Assembly: GCF_003867015.1 (NCBI RefSeq)
Contig: NZ_CP032548.1
Location: 1,741,001 to 1,805,000, forward strand
DNA from: Tenacibaculum singaporense
Lineage (GTDB): Bacteria > Bacteroidota > Bacteroidia > Flavobacteriales > Flavobacteriaceae
Length of the DNA stretch: 64,000 nucleotides
Reading direction: 5' to 3'
The position numbers and the translations under genes are program-made. Positions 10,017 through 19,249 of this stretch are shown here, piece by piece (the first letter of the stretch is position 1; each line of letters opens with the position of its first letter). Under the pieces are notes generated by a model that saw only the letters and a list, made by a program, of their open reading frames with translations, ran no database searches and had not been told where the DNA came from.

Positions 10017-10970
10017 ATGGAATATTTAGATTTTGAAATGCCAATAAAAGAGCTAGAAGACCAGTTGGCAAAATGTTTTGATATAGGAAAAGAAAGTGAT
10101 GTAGACGTAACAGCTACATGTGAGAAGATTGAAAAAAAATTAGAGAAAGCTAAAAAAGATATATATAAGAATTTAACGGCATGGCAACGTGTACAGTTGT
10201 CTCGTCATCCTAATCGTCCTTATACCTTAGATTATATCAAAGCACTTTGTGGAGATACATTCATGGAGTTACACGGTGATCGTAGTGTAAAAGACGACAA
10301 AGCAATGATTGGTGGACTAGGTAAGATTGGAGACCAATCTTTTATGTTCATAGGTCAGCAAAAAGGATACAATACCAAAACACGACAATATCGTAACTTT
10401 GGTATGGCAAATCCAGAAGGATACCGTAAAGCATTACGTTTAATGCGTATGGCTGAAAAATTTGGAATACCAGTAGTAACTTTAGTAGATACTCCAGGTG
10501 CTTACCCAGGATTAGAAGCTGAAGAACGTGGACAAGGAGAAGCAATTGCTCGTAATATCTTTGAAATGACTCGCTTAAAAACGCCTATTATCACCATAAT
10601 TATAGGGGAAGGAGCTTCAGGTGGAGCTTTAGGAATAGGAGTAGGAGATAGAGTATATATGTTAGAAAACTCTTGGTATTCAGTTATCTCACCAGAAAAC
10701 TGTTCTTCTATTTTATGGCGTAGTTGGTCAGAAAAAGAAAAAGCAGCAGAAGCATTAAAATTAACGGCAGAAGATGGTATGAAACTAAAAATAGTTGATG
10801 ACATCATAAAAGAACCTTTAGGAGGTGCACACTCTGACCGTGAAGGAACTTTTAAAGCTGTTAAAGAGCAGATTATTAAAGCATACAAAGAGCTTAATAA
10901 GCTTGAAGAAAAAGAGTTGATAGCTCAGCGTATGAATAAGTATGAAAATATGGGAGTTTATAAAGAATAG
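10017..10970 (+). CDS. accA: acetyl-CoA carboxylase carboxyltransferase subunit alpha
   Basis: A 317-residue, full-length crotonase-fold subunit. Together with AccD it transfers the carboxyl group from carboxybiotin to acetyl-CoA, giving malonyl-CoA for fatty acid synthesis. Recognisable stretches are [20 protein letters not shown], the oxyanion/active-site block [20 protein letters not shown] and [20 protein letters not shown]. It stands alone between its own -7 box and a strong terminator. Confidence 0.97.
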   Translation: MEYLDFEMPIKELEDQLAKCFDIGKESDVDVTATCEKIEKKLEKAKKDIYKNLTAWQRVQLSRHPNRPYTLDYIKALCGDTFMELHGDRSVKDDKAMIGGLGKIGDQSFMFIGQQKGYNTKTRQYRNFGMANPEGYRKALRLMRMAEKFGIPVVTLVDTPGAYPGLEAEERGQGEAIARNIFEMTRLKTPIITIIIGEGASGGALGIGVGDRVYMLENSWYSVISPENCSSILWRSWSEKEKAAEALKLTAEDGMKLKIVDDIIKEPLGGAHSDREGTFKAVKEQIIKAYKELNKLEEKELIAQRMNKYENMGVYKE

Positions 10971-10996
10971 CTTTATATCCTAAAAAACATATTATT

Positions 10997-11024
10997 AAAA
11001 CTCGCCAATCGGCGAGTTTTTTTG
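10997..11024 (+). terminator. Terminator after accA
   Basis: An A-run, a 6-bp GC-rich stem (11001-11006 with 11011-11016, loop aatc) and a T-run. The stem resembles the one after the efflux operon at 17521. Confidence 0.9.
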
Positions 11025-11053
11025 TTTTATAAATATTTTACAATACGATTTAT

Positions 11054-11083
11054 TTGTTAAATGAATATATATCTATAATTTTG
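11054..11083 (+). promoter_or_regulatory. Promoter of the small exported protein gene
   Basis: TTG at 11054-11056, 19-nt spacer, TAATTTTG at 11076-11083: both elements of the Bacteroidota consensus. The ATG at 11093 is 9 nt further on. Confidence 0.7.
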
Positions 11084-11092
11084 CCGGTCGAA

Positions 11093-11518
11093 ATGAGTAA
11101 TACATTTAATAGATATCTATTTTTATTAATACTTTTATTAAAAGGATGGTCTACATCATATGCAGACCAAAAGACTTTTGATACAACTACCTCAGCGGCT
11201 ACTTTTAAATCTGTAAACGTAAAAGCAGAGCCACAATTTATTACTCAACACATCAGTAATTACGTTTTTAGCGAACAACATCAAGATTCTGAAAGGGAGA
11301 GTTATTTCGAAATCAGTGAAATTGAAGACAAAACCCAAGATGAAAATGAAGTAGATGAAAGTTTGTCAAAATTCGGAAGTTACTTATCAGCCATTTTACA
11401 TGCGCAGTTTTTTGAGTGCCAGTTTTGTGTAGTAAAAGAAAAAGCACAACGCTTTAAAGAGTACACTTATAGCGCTATTTTAAAATTGCATGTTAAATTT
11501 CAAGTTTTTATAATTTGA
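11093..11518 (+). CDS. Small exported protein of unknown function upstream of the efflux operon
   Basis: A 141-residue protein I do not recognise. It starts with a signal peptide (FLLILLLKGWSTSYA). An acidic, probably disordered middle (DSERESYFEISEIEDKTQDE) follows, and the C-terminal part carries C-x2-C (FFECQFCVVKEK) and a basic end. The ATG at 11093 is chosen over 11054 because the promoter box lies at 11076-11083. It has its own promoter and is separated from the RND operon by a hairpin (11531-11566), so a functional link to the pump is only positional. Confidence 0.6.
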   Translation: MSNTFNRYLFLLILLLKGWSTSYADQKTFDTTTSAATFKSVNVKAEPQFITQHISNYVFSEQHQDSERESYFEISEIEDKTQDENEVDESLSKFGSYLSAILHAQFFECQFCVVKEKAQRFKEYTYSAILKLHVKFQVFII

Positions 11519-11530
11519 TACCCTCTTCGG

Positions 11531-11566
11531 TAAAGTAAACCTAAACCTTTTATTTAGTTTACTTTA
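11531..11566 (+). terminator. Hairpin after the small exported protein gene
   Basis: Left arm 11531-11545 pairs with right arm 11553-11566 over about 14 bp with one bulged C. It is AT-rich with no long T-run after it, so it is a weak terminator or an RNA structure. Confidence 0.45.
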
Positions 11567-11603
11567 TATACCTGCACATAAGAATTTAATTAAATTTTTA
11601 GAA

Positions 11604-11626
11604 TAATCATTGGTATTCAATGGTTA
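11604..11626. promoter_or_regulatory. Candidate operator upstream of the RND efflux operon
   Basis: Two 9-bp arms (TAATCATTG and CAATGGTTA) form an inverted repeat with one mismatch around a 5-bp spacer, 36 bp ahead of the adaptor start. The size and position fit a TetR-type repressor site, but no regulator gene is adjacent. Confidence 0.35.
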
Positions 11627-11661
11627 TACACTCACTCTAACTTTACAAATACATACAAAAA

Positions 11662-12744
11662 ATGAAAAAAAACTTCATTTTCATGAGTCTATTTGCGCTA
11701 TTAATAAACATTAGCTGCGAATCAAAAAAGGAATTTAAACATCCAGAAACTAAGTTCCTTGTAACCAATCCTATTAAAAAAGATACATCAATAACCAAAG
11801 ATTATGTAAGTCAAATACATGCCATTCAGCACATAGAATTGAGGGCACTAGAAAAAGGATATTTAAAGAAAGTATTTGTTGATGAAGGAGAGCATGTAAA
11901 AAAAGGACAAAACATGTTTCAAATATCAGCAAATGTTTATAAGGCAGATTTACAAAAAGCAAAAGCAGAAGCAAAAGCTGCTGAAATTGAATATAAAAAC
12001 ACGGAATTATTAGCAGATGGAAACGTAGTTTCTAAAAACGAATTAGCCTTAGCAAAAGCAAACTACGAAAAAGCAAAAGCTGAAGTAATGCTAGCACAAA
12101 CACACCTAGGTTTTACAAGCATTAAGGCACCATTTAATGGTATAATGGACCACTTACATGTTAGAAAAGGAAGTTTGTTAGATGAAGGAGAGCTCCTAAC
12201 AACACTATCAGACAATAGCAAAATGTGGGTATACTTTAATGTACCAGAAACAGAATATCTAGACTATATAATGAGTCAAGATAAAGACAAGAAAAAAGAA
12301 GTAACACTTTTAATGGCAAATAACAAACCATTCAATCAAAAAGGAATTGTAGAAACGATTGAGGGAGAGTTTAACAATGAAACAGGAAACATTGCCTTTA
12401 GAGCAACTTTCCCAAATCCAGATGGAATTTTAAGACACGGAGAAACAGGAAGTATTTTAATGGAAGTTCCATACGAAGGAGCTTTAATAATTCCACAAAA
12501 AGCCACTTTTGAAGTATTAGAAAAAAAATATGTTTTTGTAGTAGATAAAAACAATATAGTAAAACAACGAGAAATTACTGTAGAAGCAGAATTACCACAC
12601 TTATTTATAGTAGAAAAAGGACTTACAGAAAACGATAAAATATTGTTAGAAGGAATCCGTATGGTAAAAGACCAACAAAAGATACATGTTGAGTTTAAAG
12701 AGCCAAATGCTGTAATGTCTAGTTTAGACTTATATGCAGAGTAA
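11662..12744 (+). CDS. RND efflux periplasmic adaptor lipoprotein (AcrA/MexA family)
   Basis: A 360-residue membrane-fusion protein. The signal peptide ends in LLINISC (Cys19), so it should be lipid-anchored. Next come the half-lipoyl segment (RALEKGYLKKVFVDEGEHVKK), the alpha-helical hairpin rich in A, E and K (about residues 90-150), the second lipoyl half (FTSIKAPFNGIMD) and beta-barrel/membrane-proximal domains. It bridges the inner-membrane pump and the outer-membrane channel encoded directly downstream (24 bp to the pump gene). The substrate cannot be deduced. Confidence 0.93.
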   Translation: MKKNFIFMSLFALLINISCESKKEFKHPETKFLVTNPIKKDTSITKDYVSQIHAIQHIELRALEKGYLKKVFVDEGEHVKKGQNMFQISANVYKADLQKAKAEAKAAEIEYKNTELLADGNVVSKNELALAKANYEKAKAEVMLAQTHLGFTSIKAPFNGIMDHLHVRKGSLLDEGELLTTLSDNSKMWVYFNVPETEYLDYIMSQDKDKKKEVTLLMANNKPFNQKGIVETIEGEFNNETGNIAFRATFPNPDGILRHGETGSILMEVPYEGALIIPQKATFEVLEKKYVFVVDKNNIVKQREITVEAELPHLFIVEKGLTENDKILLEGIRMVKDQQKIHVEFKEPNAVMSSLDLYAE

Positions 12745-12768
12745 TCAAAAACTAAAATTAAGCAAAAC

Positions 12769-15700
12769 ATGTTTAGTCAATTTATAAAAAGACCAGTACT
12801 AGCAATTGTTATTTCGATAATAGTTGTTTTTACGGGGTTGTTATCAATAAAACAACTCCCAATATCACAGTTTCCACAAATTGCACCAACCACGGTAAAC
12901 ATATTTATAGCGTATCCCGGTTCAAGTGCAGATGTATTGGTAAACTCAACACTAATTCCTCTAGAAACAGCAATCAATGGAGTACAAGGAATGCGTTATA
13001 TCGCTTCTGATGCTACAAGTGCAGGAGAAGGAACCTTACGTGTAATTTTTGAACCTGGTACAGACCCCAATCAGGCGGTAGTTAGGGTAAAAACAAGGGT
13101 AGATCAAGTAATGCCTTTATTACCTGAGTTAGTACAACGAGAAGGAGTAATTATAACTCCAGTACAACCAAGTATGTTAATGTATGTGAACCTTTTTAGT
13201 AAAGAAAAACATAATGACGAAAAGTTCCTATACAATTATGCATACACCAAAATGATACCCGAGATTCAACGTATTAACGGTATCGCCAGTGCTAAAATTT
13301 TAGGAAGCAGAAAATATGCGATGAGAGTTTGGTTAAAACCAGACCGAATGAGAGCTTATAATATTTCTGCGGAAGAAATTTTAGAAGCGATGGAAGACCA
13401 AAGTATTTTGGCAAGACCTGGAAGATTAGGAAGAAGTTCAGGAATCAAATCACAATCACTAGAATATGTACTTACTTATCAAAACAGGTATAACGAACCA
13501 GAACAGTACAAAGACATTATTATTCGAGCAAATGAAGAAGGAGAAATATTAAAGCTAAAAGATGTTGCCGAAGTAAAATTAGGGAGTGAATTTTTCGATA
13601 TTTACTCAAATTTAGATGGACACCCATCAGCATCTATTGTTTTAAAACAAACCTTTGGAAGTAATGGTAGTGATGTAATAGCATCGGTAAAAGAAAAACT
13701 AAAAGAACTAAAAGAAGATCTACCACCAGGGATTGACTTTCAAATTAGTTATGACGTTTCTAACTTCTTAGATGCCTCAATTGAACAAGTAATACATACA
13801 CTTAGAGATGCCTTTATTTTAGTAGCAATTGTGGTGTTTCTCTTCTTAGGAGATTTACGATCAACCTTAATTCCAATTATAGCAGTACCAGTATCTTTAA
13901 TTGGAGCGTTCTTTGTAATGCAACTTTTCGGGCTTTCAATAAACCTAATTACGCTGTTTGCATTAGTGTTAGCCATTGGTATCGTGGTAGATGATGCTAT
14001 TGTGGTGGTAGAAGCAGTCCATTTAAAAATGGAGAAAGAACATCTAACACCTTATCAAGCATCCAAAGCAGCATTAGGAGAAATAGGAGGAGCTATTTTA
14101 GCAATTACATTGGTTATGGTTTCTGTATTTGTACCAATTTCATTTATGACAGGGCCCGTAGGAGTTTTCTACAGACAGTTTTCTATAACAATGGCGGGTT
14201 CTATCATTATTTCAGCAGTGGTAGCATTAACATTAACACCAGTATTGTGTGCAATGATGTTGAAGAATAACCACGGAGAAGAAAGAAAAAAATCAATAAT
14301 AGATAAATTTATTGATTGGTTTAACAAAGGATTTGAAAAGCTTACAGGAAAATATATAAAAGTGTTAAACAGAATCGTAGCACGAAGAATGTTAACCTTT
14401 GGAGTATTACTAGCTTTCTGTGCAGGAATATTTATTACCAATAAAACATTACCAGCAGGTTTTATTCCTAGTGAAGACCAAGGAATGATCTATGCTATTA
14501 TTCAAACACCACCAGGTGCTACCTTAGAACGTACAAATGAAGTAGCAAGAAAACTACAACAAATTTGTGAAGAAACTGAAGGAGTAGAGTCAGTTTCATC
14601 TTTAGCAGGATATGAAATTATGACTGAAGGTAGAGGGTCCAATGCAGGTACCTGTTTAATTAACTTAAAACCATGGTCAGAACGTCATCATTCAGTTCAC
14701 GAAATCATGGAAGAACTAGAAAAAGAAACCAAAGACTTAGGAGCAGTTATAGAATATTTTGAACCACCAGCAGTACCAGGTTTTGGATCTTCAGGAGGAT
14801 TCTCAATGCGCTTGTTAGATAAAACAAACTCAACAGACTACCACGAGTTTGAACGTATCAATAATAAGTTCATGGAATCGTTATCAAAACGAAAAGAGCT
14901 TACAGGGTTATTTACTTTTTATTCTGCAAACTATCCGCAGTACGAATTAAAAATCGACAATAAAAAAGCGATGCAAAAAGGAGTAACCATTGGTAAAGCC
15001 ATGGAAAACCTAAACATTTTAATAGGTAGTACCTATGAACAAGGTTTTATTCGTTTTGGTAGATTCTTTAAAGTATACACACAAGCAGCACCAGAATACA
15101 GAAGAATCCCCTCAGATTTAGAAAAGCTATATGTTAAAAATGAAGAAGGAGCAATGGTGCCTTATTCAGCGTTCATGAGTTTAGAAAAAAAACTAGGACC
15201 TAATGAGATAACACGATACAATTTATATAATTCTGCCGCTATTAGAGGGCTACCAGCACCAGGATACACAAGTGGAGATGCTATTAACGCAATTAAAGAG
15301 GTAGCAGCAAAAGAATTACCAAGAGGTTATGATGTAGCTTGGGAAGGACTTACTTACGATGAAGCACAAAGAGGTAATGAATCAGCTTATATTTTCATCA
15401 TTGTACTAGCCTTTGTATACTTTGTGTTAGCAGCACAATACGAAAGTTTTATACTGCCATTAGCAGTGATTTTCTCGCTTCCAGTAGGAGTGTACGGGTC
15501 ATTCACACTCTTAAAACTAATGGGCCTAGCGAATGACGTATATGCACAAATTGGTATTATCATGTTAGTTGGTCTCTTAGGTAAAAATGCAGTGCTAATC
15601 GTTGAATTTGCCGTGTTAAAACGAAGCCAGGGAGCTACAATTTTTGAAGCAGCTATTGAAGGAGCTAAAGAACGATTCAGACCAATTTTAATGACTTCAT

Positions 15701-16017
15701 TTGCATTTATAGCAGGATTAATACCATTAGTTATAGCTCACGGAGCTGGGGCTATTGGTAACAGAACTATTGGTGGGTCAGCTTTAGGAGGGATGTTAAT
15801 AGGAACCATTTTCGGAGTTTTAATTATACCAGGTCTCTATTACATATTTGCTAAAATGAGTGATGGAAGAAGCTTAATTAAAGACGAAGCTAATGAACCA
15901 GTTTCTGAAGAATTTATAAGAATAAATGAAGTTGAAGGAAGTAAAACAAAAGCTAAAATAGCAGAGCTTAAAAAACTTCTTAAGAAAATAATTAAAAGAG
16001 AAAATAATGAAAACTAA
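12769..16017 (+). CDS. RND multidrug efflux pump, HAE-1 family (AcrB/MexB-like)
   Basis: A 1082-residue inner-membrane proton-driven pump of normal length, with twelve predicted helices and two large periplasmic loops. The proton relay is intact: IVVDDAIVVVE carries Asp408 and Asp409, and GLLGKNAVLIVEFA carries Lys939, equivalent to AcrB D407/D408/K940. The N-terminus MFSQFIKRPVLAIVISIIV is typical. It ejects amphiphilic compounds from the periplasm or membrane through the adaptor and the outer-membrane factor. The C-terminal tail is long, charged and Lys-rich (about 50 residues). It overlaps the start of the channel gene by 11 bp, so the two are translationally coupled. Confidence 0.96.
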   Translation: MFSQFIKRPVLAIVISIIVVFTGLLSIKQLPISQFPQIAPTTVNIFIAYPGSSADVLVNSTLIPLETAINGVQGMRYIASDATSAGEGTLRVIFEPGTDPNQAVVRVKTRVDQVMPLLPELVQREGVIITPVQPSMLMYVNLFSKEKHNDEKFLYNYAYTKMIPEIQRINGIASAKILGSRKYAMRVWLKPDRMRAYNISAEEILEAMEDQSILARPGRLGRSSGIKSQSLEYVLTYQNRYNEPEQYKDIIIRANEEGEILKLKDVAEVKLGSEFFDIYSNLDGHPSASIVLKQTFGSNGSDVIASVKEKLKELKEDLPPGIDFQISYDVSNFLDASIEQVIHTLRDAFILVAIVVFLFLGDLRSTLIPIIAVPVSLIGAFFVMQLFGLSINLITLFALVLAIGIVVDDAIVVVEAVHLKMEKEHLTPYQASKAALGEIGGAILAITLVMVSVFVPISFMTGPVGVFYRQFSITMAGSIIISAVVALTLTPVLCAMMLKNNHGEERKKSIIDKFIDWFNKGFEKLTGKYIKVLNRIVARRMLTFGVLLAFCAGIFITNKTLPAGFIPSEDQGMIYAIIQTPPGATLERTNEVARKLQQICEETEGVESVSSLAGYEIMTEGRGSNAGTCLINLKPWSERHHSVHEIMEELEKETKDLGAVIEYFEPPAVPGFGSSGGFSMRLLDKTNSTDYHEFERINNKFMESLSKRKELTGLFTFYSANYPQYELKIDNKKAMQKGVTIGKAMENLNILIGSTYEQGFIRFGRFFKVYTQAAPEYRRIPSDLEKLYVKNEEGAMVPYSAFMSLEKKLGPNEITRYNLYNSAAIRGLPAPGYTSGDAINAIKEVAAKELPRGYDVAWEGLTYDEAQRGNESAYIFIIVLAFVYFVLAAQYESFILPLAVIFSLPVGVYGSFTLLKLMGLANDVYAQIGIIMLVGLLGKNAVLIVEFAVLKRSQGATIFEAAIEGAKERFRPILMTSFAFIAGLIPLVIAHGAGAIGNRTIGGSALGGMLIGTIFGVLIIPGLYYIFAKMSDGRSLIKDEANEPVSEEFIRINEVEGSKTKAKIAELKKLLKKIIKRENNEN

Positions 16018-17458
16018 ACAAAGAAGTTCATTTGTAATAAAAAAAGCACACTTTTTAAGTGTGCTTACCCTCTTAATTTTGTGCTCTTGCGTACCAAACC
16101 AAGTACTAAGAGAGGAGAACAAAGCAGTACCAGAGAATTTTAAGAATCAACCTATAGATTCATTAAATACAGCTACTATTAAATGGCGTGACTTTTTTTT
16201 AGATACCCATTTAATTTCTTTGATAGATACAGCTTTATCAAACAACCAAGAGTTGAACATAATGTTACAACAAGTAGCTATTTCAAAAAATAACATCAAA
16301 GCAAAAAAAGGTGAGTATTTACCATTTGTAAATATGTATGCCGGGGCAGAAGTAGAAAAGGTAGGGAAGTATACTAGAAATGGAGCCGTAGAAGAAAATT
16401 TACATATCCGAGAAGATGAAAAATTTCCAGAACCATTAACTGATTTTTCAATAGGACTTTCTGCTTCATGGGAGTTAGATGTTTGGAAGAAGTTACGAAA
16501 TGAGAAGAAAGCAGCAGTATTAGAATACCTAGCTAGTGTTGAAGGAAAAAACTTTATGGTAACTAATTTAGTTTCAGAAATTGCAAATTCATATTACGAA
16601 CTTTTAGCATTAGATAATGAGTTATCTATGGTCTCACAAAACTTAGAAATTCAAAAAAATGCATTGCAAATGGTGAAGCTTCAAAAACAGGCTGCAAGAA
16701 CAACTGAATTGGCAGTACGTAGGTTTGAAGCGAGTGTACTTAAAAACCAAAGTCACCTATATGAACTTCAACAAGAGATTGTAGAAACTGAAAATAAAAT
16801 TAACTTTTTAGTAGGAAGGTACCCACAACCTATAGAAAGAAACTCAGATAATTTTATAGACAAACCTATAGAAGGAGTAAAAGCAGGAATCCCATCACAA
16901 CTGTTACAAAACAGACCCGATTTAAGAAGAGCTGAATACGAGTTAGCAGCAGCTAAATTGAATACCAAAATAGCACGAGCTAATTTTTATCCGTCAATCG
17001 GTATAAAAGCAGGAGTGGGGTTACAAGCATTTAAACCTAAGTTTTTAACATCAACACCAGAATCGTTAGTTTATTCTTTAGCAGGAGATATTGTAGGGCC
17101 TTTAATCAACAGAAATGCGATAAAAGCAGCTTATAAAACAGCTAATAATAAACAATTACAAGCTGTTTATGAATACGAAAGAGCTATTTTAAATGCGTAT
17201 TTAGAAGTAGCCAATGAGCTTTCAAAAATTGACAACTTGAAAAATAGTTACGATTTAAAAAAGAAACAAGTAGAAGCGTTAAACGAATCTATAGATCTTT
17301 CAATTCGTTTGTTTAAATCAGCTAGAGCAGAATATACAGAAGTGTTGTTAACACAAAGAGAAGCATTAGAGTCTAAAATTGAAATCATAGAAACGAAAAG
17401 AGATCAATTATTAGCAAATGTAAAAGTATATAAAGCCTTAGGAGGAGGCTGGAACTAA
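16007..17458 (+). CDS. RND efflux outer-membrane channel lipoprotein (OprM/TolC family)
   Basis: A 483-residue outer-membrane factor with a lipoprotein signal (LLILCSC, Cys26 or Cys28) and two homologous OEP repeats made of long alpha-helices (NNQELNIMLQQVAISKNNIK in the first; LLQNRPDLRRAEYELAAAKL in the second). It forms the trimeric exit duct of the pump. The start overlaps the pump gene by 11 bp. A 9-bp hairpin (16044-16052 with 16058-16066) sits inside the signal-peptide codons and might lower translation of this subunit; this is inference. Confidence 0.93.
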   Translation: MKTKQRSSFVIKKAHFLSVLTLLILCSCVPNQVLREENKAVPENFKNQPIDSLNTATIKWRDFFLDTHLISLIDTALSNNQELNIMLQQVAISKNNIKAKKGEYLPFVNMYAGAEVEKVGKYTRNGAVEENLHIREDEKFPEPLTDFSIGLSASWELDVWKKLRNEKKAAVLEYLASVEGKNFMVTNLVSEIANSYYELLALDNELSMVSQNLEIQKNALQMVKLQKQAARTTELAVRRFEASVLKNQSHLYELQQEIVETENKINFLVGRYPQPIERNSDNFIDKPIEGVKAGIPSQLLQNRPDLRRAEYELAAAKLNTKIARANFYPSIGIKAGVGLQAFKPKFLTSTPESLVYSLAGDIVGPLINRNAIKAAYKTANNKQLQAVYEYERAILNAYLEVANELSKIDNLKNSYDLKKKQVEALNESIDLSIRLFKSARAEYTEVLLTQREALESKIEIIETKRDQLLANVKVYKALGGGWN

Positions 17459-17520
17459 TTTTTCATTCGTTATTAATTATTAATTGTTGTTAAAGAGGTA
17501 GTTTTATAAACTATCCAAAG

Positions 17521-17550
17521 GACTCGCCAACTGGCGAGTCTTTTTTTTTC
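17521..17550 (+). terminator. Terminator of the RND efflux operon
   Basis: An 8-bp GC-rich stem (17521-17528 with 17533-17540, loop aact) is followed by nine T residues. Confidence 0.92.
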
Positions 17551-17609
17551 AATACATTTCAATTACCTTCGTACTACCTCATAAAAAGAGATTGTAATAT
17601 AATAATTCA

Positions 17610-18482
17610 ATGAGTAAAGAAGAGTTAGCTATAAAAACTACCTATTTTAGTATTCTAAGCAATACTAGTTTAGCAATTATTAAAGGATTAGCAGGTATTT
17701 TCGGAAACTCATACGCATTAATAGCAGATGCAATTGAATCTACTACTGATATTTTTTCTTCTCTTTTAGTGTTATTAGGATTGAAATATGCGAAAAGACC
17801 TGCAGATAAGAATCACCCATACGGACACGGAAAAATAGAACCTTTAATCACCTTTGTAGTAGTAGCTTTTTTGGTAACATCTGCAACAATTATAGCTTAT
17901 GAAAGTATACAGAATATTCAAACGCCTCATAAAGTACCAAAACCATGGACGTTACTTGTTTTAGGAGCGATTATCATATGGAAAGAAATATCTTTTCAAG
18001 TGGTTATAAGAAAAAGTAAAGAAACTAATAGTTCTTCATTAAAAGCAGATGCGTGGCATCATAGAAGTGATGCAATTACCTCTGTAATGGCATTTATAGG
18101 AATTTCAATAGCACTTATTTTTAAAGAAGGTTATGAAACAGCTGATGATTGGGCTGCTTTATTGGCTTCGTTCTTTATTTTATACAATAGTTACCTGATT
18201 TTTAGACCAGCTTTGGGTGAAATAATGGATGAACATGTATATGATGATTTAATAGAAGAGATAAGAGAAAAGTCTATGGAAGTAGCAGGTGTTTTAGGAA
18301 CAGAAAAATGCTTTGTTCGTAAAGCAGGAATGAAATATCATGTAGATTTACATGCCATTGTAGATAGTACTATTACAGTAAAAGAAGGACACGATATTGC
18401 TCATAAATTAAAAGACTATTTAAGAGAAAAACTCCCAGACTTGGGGCATGTTTTAATTCATATAGAGCCTAATGAATATTAA
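17610..18482 (+). CDS. Cation diffusion facilitator family transporter
   Basis: A 290-residue CDF antiporter that exports divalent metals such as Zn, Fe or Mn. Six helices fill the first ~200 residues. Metal ligands are seen in the second helix (ADAIESTTDIFSSLLVLLG) and in the HxxxD motif of the fifth (AWHHRSDAITS). The C-terminal ~80 residues form the cytoplasmic ferredoxin-like dimerisation domain (VRKAGMKYHVDLHAIVD, HDIAHKLKDYLREKLPDLGHVLIHIEP). It stands alone between two terminators. Confidence 0.9.
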   Translation: MSKEELAIKTTYFSILSNTSLAIIKGLAGIFGNSYALIADAIESTTDIFSSLLVLLGLKYAKRPADKNHPYGHGKIEPLITFVVVAFLVTSATIIAYESIQNIQTPHKVPKPWTLLVLGAIIIWKEISFQVVIRKSKETNSSSLKADAWHHRSDAITSVMAFIGISIALIFKEGYETADDWAALLASFFILYNSYLIFRPALGEIMDEHVYDDLIEEIREKSMEVAGVLGTEKCFVRKAGMKYHVDLHAIVDSTITVKEGHDIAHKLKDYLREKLPDLGHVLIHIEPNEY

Positions 18483-18528
18483 AAAAGCAACTATACTTCG
18501 ACTACGCTCAGTAAAAAGGTTGCTTTTT
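18482..18528. terminator. Convergent terminator region with a short repeat in its loop
   Basis: Arms 18482-18491 and 18519-18528 pair (AAAAAGCAAC with GTTGCTTTTT). The loop holds ACTTCGACTACGCTCAGT (18495-18512), a short sequence I recall as a recurrent intergenic word in Flavobacteriaceae. It can serve both the CDF gene and the oppositely oriented queE. Confidence 0.55.
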
Positions 18529-18530
18529 GT

Positions 18531-19163
18531 TTATGGTATATTTAAATACTTATGAGTTTGTAAGGAAATTTTCCATTGTGGATGCTCCATCACATAATCA
18601 ATAATTTGCGGTGTCATTTTTTCCTTTTTACTCCATTCAGGTTGTAAAAACAACTTACATTTTTTACCAACTTTAGCAGCTTGTTCTTCTGCAAACTGAA
18701 AATCATTTTTATTATGAATAATCATTTTCAACTCATCTGCTTCTTGATAAGCACGTTCTAAAGGTAATTTTGTTTTTTTAGGAGACAAACAAAACCAATC
18801 CCAAACTCCAGAAAAGTCATACGCTCCAGAAGTTTCAATATGTGTTTTAATACCTTTTTCTTGAAGTTGCCCTGTAATATAGTCTAAACTCCACATTAAA
18901 GGCTCTCCACCTGTAATTACCACAGTTTCGGCATATTTCTTTGCATTCTCAACAATAATATCCGTTTTTGTAGGCGGATGTAAATTAGCATCCCAGCTTT
19001 CTTTTACATCACACCAATGGCAACCTACATCGCAACCACCAATACGAATAAAATAAGCAGCAGTACCAGTGTGTGCCCCTTCTCCCTGAATTGTGTAAAA
19101 TTCTTCCATTAACGGAAGCATTTCTCCTGTATTAATTAACTCTTGTACTTCTTTTTTCAACAT
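18531..19163 (-). CDS. queE: 7-carboxy-7-deazaguanine synthase
   Basis: A 210-residue radical-SAM enzyme that contracts 6-carboxy-tetrahydropterin to 7-carboxy-7-deazaguanine on the way to preQ0/preQ1 and queuosine. The cluster motif is CDVGCHWC (Cys44, Cys48, Cys51; the ordinary C-x3-C-x2-C). Family signatures include EFYTIQGEGAHTGTAAYFIR and VVITGGEPLMW. The ATG at 19163 is preferred to the one at 19244 because a TATCTTTG box lies at 19171-19178, 7 nt away, and because the length then matches the family. tgt in this window uses the end product of the same pathway. Confidence 0.93.
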   Translation of the reverse strand: MLKKEVQELINTGEMLPLMEEFYTIQGEGAHTGTAAYFIRIGGCDVGCHWCDVKESWDANLHPPTKTDIIVENAKKYAETVVITGGEPLMWSLDYITGQLQEKGIKTHIETSGAYDFSGVWDWFCLSPKKTKLPLERAYQEADELKMIIHNKNDFQFAEEQAAKVGKKCKLFLQPEWSKKEKMTPQIIDYVMEHPQWKISLQTHKYLNIP

Positions 19164-19170
19164 AAGGGTG

Positions 19171-19178
19171 CAAAGATA
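19171..19178 (-). promoter_or_regulatory. -7 promoter box of queE (near-leaderless)
   Basis: On the minus strand this reads TATCTTTG, the same octamer as ahead of tgt, ending 7 nt before the queE ATG. Confidence 0.6.
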
Positions 19179-19249
19179 GGCAACATTAAAATTTAATGAA
19201 TGATTTTTGTTACTTTTACGTGTTTTTATCACAAAAAAGGTCAAAAATA

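Noticed and set aside
10502-10888. 128-residue minus-strand frame in accA
   Set aside because: It is antisense to a highly conserved gene, with no promoter and no family resemblance.
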